A program made the translations under genes and the position numbers. Below the pieces are notes generated by a model. It did not search any database. It worked only from the letters and a program-made list of their open reading frames with translations, and was not told the origin of the DNA. Of a stretch of DNA of 64,000 bases, positions 59,001 to 64,000 are shown piece by piece (the first letter of the stretch is position 1; each line of letters begins with the position of its first letter). Location: positions 65,886,366 through 65,950,365 of the forward strand of contig OX326958.1 in assembly GCA_946800325.1 (NCBI GenBank). The letters are read 5' to 3'. The stretch comes from Luzula sylvatica. Lineage: Eukaryota > Streptophyta > Magnoliopsida > Poales > Juncaceae.

Positions 59001-61074
59001 TAATCAAAGACCCATAAGGCGTCTCAAAATTAACCTACTCTTTGAGCCGCATTGAACCATTCAACGCGCTCTAGCTCTTGAAACTTTTTCATGAGCATTG
59101 TGTTTTATTTTCATATACACCCGAATTCTCAAAATAATTTTGAGAAATTTGCCTCTACACATGCTACCACAAGGCATGTAATATTGTTCGATTCCTTCTT
59201 AAAGTGTATCGAACCCGGCTTTCTCTAAAGCCAAAGCCTCGAGCCCCAAATCTACCGTTTCCGTGTCCAACACGTTCCTTTAAGTCTAAGAACTATTCTT
59301 TGACTATCAAGGTTAATTACGGTAATTCTGACCCAAAAGCCATCTATCATATCGATCTCATCGATATATATTTGGTGTTTGCTTGAAAACATAATTCTAA
59401 ACGGATGATGAAGATTAAGCTCCTAACCGTGCGTACTTAATCTATATGCTTATATGATAATTATATGATAGTGTTATTTTATCGAATCGATAACCCTCAT
59501 ACCGATACGGGACTCCAAGTCCATAACACTCAAGATCCATATTTCACAATCCTCCCATAAGTGACTATGGCCGACAAATGGGATCTTGCTTATTTAGGTA
59601 GGATTATTATCCAATCGTATCCAATTCGACTCTCGTTCCTTTATAGAATTTCGGTGACGAATCGTATCCAATACAATCCATGTTCCGTGTGTGCATTCTA
59701 TCTATGCCCCGAACTCCAATCGGATTGGCTTGGACGGTTAAGTCACAACCATATCCAACGTATCGTTCAATCGAACTACTCACGTGCCCGACTATGGCCT
59801 GAAACCACGTGAGTCCCCAATTAACGCTTACCACCCGCACCAATATATACAATAGTACGTGCCCGACTATGGCCTGAAACCACGCACTATGTCATATCAA
59901 TCTCGATGGATGTGGACATGGAAGACATTTCCACGACTTAAATATTATGAGGGATCATGACATTCATGTTTAAATAATTCGTGACATAATCATATTATAT
60001 CACTATCACAAGATTTTCTAAATGCATATGATTTAATTAGGTAAATTAATTATTTAAATAATTATTTTTCCTATATGCTAGTATGTTTGATGCCGATCAA
60101 ATCGATATAAAGAACTCAAAATTCCGAGCTTCGTAGCCAAAGTTATCGCGAAAACAAAAACAGCATCCAGAAGGGGATCCGTTATAACGGACTGCCCCAT
60201 CCGTTGTAACGCAGGGGCCCAACGGGCGCGAGAAAACCTCGCCCGGGACGCGTCCGGGGCGCCAAAAACTGCCCCCGGGGCGGCAGAAAACTGTTTTTCT
60301 GCACCCTTTCGGTATTTCATTAGAACGACACTAATACTTCGCTCAAATGAAATATATTACAACATGAAAGTTCTAGATAATCTCATTATCTAACTAACAC
60401 AATTTGAACCATTCAAATCGGAATTTCCTACTGAACGTTATACCAGTTTTAGTAAAATACGAACAAACGAAAAGGTAAGTATATCCAATACACACCTTTT
60501 CAACCAGAAAACTACAGACACCTTTTCAGTATTCTATTGAACGTGAACGAAAGTTCTAGATAATCTTATTATCTAACTAACCCAATTGGATTGGACTCAA
60601 TTGGGGTTTCGATGCGACATATACGGACGTTTAAGTCTCTGTATGTCAAACAGTCACACCCTTTCAGTATTCCATAAAAACGACACTGATAATTCGTTCA
60701 AATGAAAAAACTTTCTGTATCAAAGTCATAGATAATCTCATTATCTATCTACGTCAATTTGATCCAATCAATTTGGAGTTTTCCACTGAAAATTATCTTA
60801 GTTTTACTCACTGTTTCGTATTCTAATTTTCTGCAGATTTTGCCGTTTCGTCCGTTTTCGCTCGTTTCCAAAACGATAAATCATGAAACTTTTTCACGAT
60901 CATTCCTAGATACTCTCAATCAACTTTTGATCGATCTCTAGCGAATTCCACTTGTGATTTTAACGGAATTTGACTTTCTCTATATGTAACATCATGCAAA
61001 CGGGTACGAACTTTGATAACCCGTGCGTATATCTAATATACGACTATGATTCGACCCTCGAATCGATGGCGATC
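59001..61074 (-). other. Copia 5' interior with LTR-like repeats
   Basis: Between the primer site and pol there is no gag. Three diverged U3-like pieces occur at about 60300-60425, 60500-60560 and 60640-60790 (CACCCTTTCRGTATTYCA, ACGACACT, GATAATCTCATTATCTA words). GATCCGTTATAACGGAC at about 60177 and a GC-rich tract follow (60220-60290). It may contain parts of a related LTR. Confidence 0.5.
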
Positions 61075-61084
61075 GCTCTGATAC
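61075..61084 (-). promoter_or_regulatory. Primer-binding site of the copia element (initiator Met tRNA)
   Basis: On the minus strand GTATCAGAGC matches ten bases of TGGTATCAGAGC, the complement of the plant initiator tRNA(Met) 3' end. It lies only three bases from the U3 start, because R and U5 are missing from this LTR. Confidence 0.8.
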
Positions 61085-61087
61085 GGA

Positions 61088-61571
61088 TGAGAGAGAAAGT
61101 ATTCTATTTATATCTAATAGGATTAGGATTAGCCAAAAGGCATGTATATCCAATATACATCCTTTCACAAAGAAAAGTGCATGAACCTGTTCAGTATTCT
61201 GTCCAGACGAAATTGATAAATTTCTCTGACAGAAAATCACCCAACATGAAAGTTGTAGATAATCGCATTATCTACACAACCCAATTTGGCCCAGCCCAAT
61301 TGGAGTTTTTATACAAAAGTTATGACTGTTTTACTAACTGTATGTCATACTGTTGCACCCTTTCGGTATTTCACATAAACGACACTGATACTTCGTTCAT
61401 ATGAAATATATTTCTACATGAAGGTTATAGATAATCTAATTATCTATCTAACCCAATTTGAACCATTCAAATCGGATTTTCCCACTGACAGTAATGGCCA
61501 CGAATGTACGACTACATTCGTTTATCCTTGTGTACACTTTTACGGTTGATCCTGAAACTGTATTTCCTTCA
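61088..61571 (-). repeat. 5' LTR remnant: U3 only, 484 bp
   Basis: Nearly identical to 54664-55147 (about five base differences seen by eye over 484 bp, same length). TATAAATA lies at 61105-61112. The R/U5 half is absent. Confidence 0.85.
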
Positions 61572-61605
61572 GGAGATATGGAGAGGCATAATTTCCTTTT
61601 TTTAT

Positions 61606-62122
61606 AGTATTCCTGGTGATTCAAAACCAAAAACCCAAAAGACGAGACAAATAGCTACCTCATCACTGTCCTTGTCCAAAATTTTATTTTGCCATGTTTG
61701 ATTTCCCATTAAAAAGGGTACTTTTGCGAAGAATTTTGTCAAATTTCAATGGATTTGTATTTTGTAATTTTTTTATTACATAGTTTCCAATGTTGATGGA
61801 TTCACAACTCAGATGATTAAATAGTACAATATAAATTAAAAAATATTTTTTTTACACATATGCCCTTGGTGACGTGTAGGCATATAATTCTTGCAATTCT
61901 CTCTATTTTATACATAAGATATAATATCATAGTTTACGGATTCGATTATATTGATATCATATAAAAATATGATCATAATTCGTGTACTAGATTTTTTTTC
62001 AAAAAAAAAAAAATTCCAAAGCACGATGCATCGCTTGTTGTTAATGGCACCTATATTTTTATATGGTGCCGATGAAACTCGGACGCATAACCTATCAAAC
62101 ATTTGGATTCATTTGTATATCA
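61606..62122. other. AT-rich DNA with a possible SINE relic
   Basis: On the minus strand GGTTATGCGTCCGAG followed by TTTCATCGGCACCA (about 62064-62094) resembles the B-box end of a tRNA-derived SINE but has several mismatches. Nothing else was recognised. Confidence 0.3.
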
Positions 62123-63007
62123 CTAGCTTTATCCCCGCGCAATTGCGCGGGACAACATATCTATTTGTTTACATGTTTTTATATAATTATTTAAATAGAA
62201 TTAATGCGTGTGCGAATTAACACGCGTGCGTTTGAACTAAATTAATCTAATCATGACATATTTGCAAATATCATGATGTCAATAGATGCATAAGGTTCAT
62301 GAAATTAGGTCTATAACGGATATTATTTTCTGATATAATTTAAATAAATAGCATTTGTTCAGGTGTTTTTAAAATCGATTAATATAATCAGGACATATTC
62401 GCAAATATAATTGATGTCAATAGATGCATTATAGTTACGGTTCGTTAAAGAATCGCAACGTGTCATATGGATACAACGGACAAATGACAAATTTCTATGA
62501 AAACTCGCATAAATTTGAGGTTACAAAATTTCATATATATCCATGCAAAATGAGCAAATACAAAAAAAAATGAAAAGCAAAAAAAGGACCAAAATGTAAA
62601 AAGAGAAAAAATTGGGTAAAAAAGAAAATTATAAAAAAAATTGAACTTACAAAATTGTATATATAACCCTGCCCAATGAGAAAATTAAAAAAAAATTGGA
62701 AAATAGAAAAAAAGAATCAAAATCTAAAAAAAGACCAAAATCTAAAAAAAATGATCAAAATGTAAAAAAAGACTGAAATATAAAATAAGGAAAAATGATC
62801 GAAATGTAAAAAATGATCAAAATGTACAAAAAAACCGAAATATAAAATAAGAAAAAAGTATCGAAATGTAAAAAATGATCAAAATATAAATAAAAAATAG
62901 GGATAAAAACAAAAGCTACTCCTGCCACGGATCATCACAAGGTGGAGGGGGTGGCATTATAGTAACTATAATTACTAAAACTCATTCTTCGTTATTAGAG
63001 AGGTAGA
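62123..63007 (-). mobile_element. Non-autonomous Helitron (885 bp)
   Basis: On the minus strand it begins TCTACCTCTCTAATAACG after an A and ends with the hairpin CCCGCGCAATTGCGCGGG (62134-62151), then GATAAAG and CTAG before a T. A 5' TC end, a 3' palindrome seven bases before CTRR, and insertion between A and T without target duplication are the Helitron signature. The interior is A-rich with repeated ATGATCAAAATGTAAAAA-type words and a short GC-richer part (62910-62960). No Rep/helicase is present. Confidence 0.9.
62560..62900 (+). repeat. A-rich degenerate repeat inside the Helitron
   Basis: Short units such as GAYCAAAATGTAAAAA and GAAATATAAAATAAG repeat irregularly. It is low-complexity purine-rich DNA. 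Confidence 0.7.
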
Positions 63008-64000
63008 TTTTTTCACATAAAACCCCAAACTAACTCGATTTTTCGAAATAGCTTATATCGTGTCTTGCTTTTCTGTATATATATACCATTCCTTCTCTGC
63101 AAAATCACACTTCAAGGAGCCTATATAGACGAGTTTCTTGTGACCTCACTTCTTTCTTCTCTCCATTTATCATTGTTACAACCATCACACAGAGAAATTG
63201 AGGAAGAAGAAAAAGATTAATGACGATCTTTTTTACTATCTCTGATAATTACACGTCTGTAAATTTATATTGTCGATCAATTTTTTAATAATAATGACAT
63301 TTTTTCTTATTTGTAATTGAATTGTTAAGAATAATAATAAACTATATGTCATGTAATTAACAAAGATCAATTATCTCCAAAAAAACCCGAATAATACATC
63401 ATTTGAAATAGAATTTTTTTGTTCAACTCTAATTTTATACTTCTAAAAAAACTATATTTTTCTCACTAATTTTTTCTAGTAATTTAACTTGAACACCACG
63501 TTCAAGATTATTGTAAAGAATTTTCTTTATTTCTATATATCAAAAAGGCTTCGCCTTTTCTTTAAAAAAAGAATAAAAAACCTATCGACTACACGAATAT
63601 ATTAGTAATTTAAAAAATATGTATTTTATGTTTGATTGGGAATCAGCAATGAAGTTTTGATTTAAAAAAATATTAGAGTTTACCATAATTTTAACTAATA
63701 TTTAATACTGGATATAAGAGATAAACAAAGAAATAAAATAACAATGGAAATAATTATACATTATTGTTTTAGTTCATAGCAAATATTGGAGGAATTTCTT
63801 TGTATTAATTACACGAGATTTGACTAATTAATAATAAAAACTTACAAAATATGAATATGATAAAATTATCATGATTATTAAAAAATTGACCAGCTTGTTC
63901 ATAGTAATTTATAATCCGAAACAACATGTAAATTGGCGCAAACCGAAACGACCGACAAAATGCTGTTTGGAGCAAGCACGAAAGTAGCATACAATTGTTT
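63008..64000. other. No identified gene; promoter-like stretch near 63070-63220
   Basis: TGTATATATATACC near 63073 and CCTATATAGACG near 63120 are TATA-like, followed by a CT-rich leader (CACTTCTTTCTTCTCTCC) and ATG 63222, which opens only a short frame. A first exon of a gene could lie here, but nothing beyond it is recognisable to the window end. Confidence 0.3.

Larger units (their letters stand above)
54136..61571 (-). mobile_element. Ty1-copia retrotransposon, decayed interior, target duplication GGAGA
   Basis: The element spans TGTTGGG... (54136) to ...CCTTCA (61571), flanked by GGAGA at 54131-54135 and 61572-61576. It is transcribed from the minus strand: the polypurine tract (TTGAGTGGGAGAC, minus strand, 55148-55160) borders the left LTR and the primer-binding site borders the right one. 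The left LTR is complete; the right LTR keeps only its U3. The interior encodes recognisable but broken pol. Orientation follows from the primer site, polypurine tract and pol strand. Confidence 0.9.

Noticed and set aside
63543..63559. Perfect hairpin AAAAGGC-TTC-GCCTTTT as a terminator
   Set aside because: Rho-independent terminators do not apply to plant nuclear genes, and the hairpin is short enough to be chance.

Overview
The window looks like an AT-rich, repeat-dominated stretch of a flowering-plant (probably eudicot) nuclear chromosome. The reasons are intron-bearing genes with plant-type proteins, Ty1-copia retrotransposons with an initiator-tRNA primer site, and CACTA, hAT, Harbinger, Mutator-like, Helitron and SINE insertions. 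I see only two genes that look intact, both on the minus strand: a cytosolic tryptophanyl-tRNA synthetase (coding span 38520-40759, 12 exons, 413 codons) and a CCCH zinc-finger/two-RRM RNA-binding protein (coding span 47128-49514, plus a 5' untranslated exon near 50.6 kb).

Layout. 1-636 is the 3' end of a Ty1-copia element. 641-5075 and 20269-24473 are two direct copies of one duplicated segment carrying exons of a DRIP/Polycomb-type RING-finger gene; each copy is broken in a different way, and an extra exon-1 relative lies in inverted orientation at 24643-24770. 5.1-8.45 kb is tandemly repeated non-coding DNA. 8715-8906 is the last exon of a 2-oxoglutarate dehydrogenase E2 gene. 10.3-11.6 kb has a promoter-like region followed by exon-like segments and a very GC-rich 35-bp minisatellite (11.83-12.54 kb). 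12731-14016 is a Mutator-type element with perfect 9-bp target duplications. 14.70-15.08 kb is the promoter and start of a ribosomal protein eS25 gene. 17.46-19.5 kb holds DNA-transposon remnants, including a 1.5-kb Harbinger-type element.

26.13-37.15 kb is a 124-bp satellite array (about 55 monomers), interrupted by a precise solo LTR (28982-29864) and by a copia fragment with a long open pol frame (31712-35021). 41.5-46 kb is a cluster of hAT-type elements, one SINE and long TA tracts. 50.9-54.1 kb holds MITEs and anonymous AT-rich DNA. 54136-61571 is a copia element whose 484-bp U3 copies are nearly identical although its pol is badly decayed. 62123-63007 is a complete non-autonomous Helitron.

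The two genes are housekeeping genes with no evident functional link; the rest is transposon biology and gene-fragment turnover. Exon borders were read by eye from splice signals and protein similarity recalled from the families; no alignment or database search was run.
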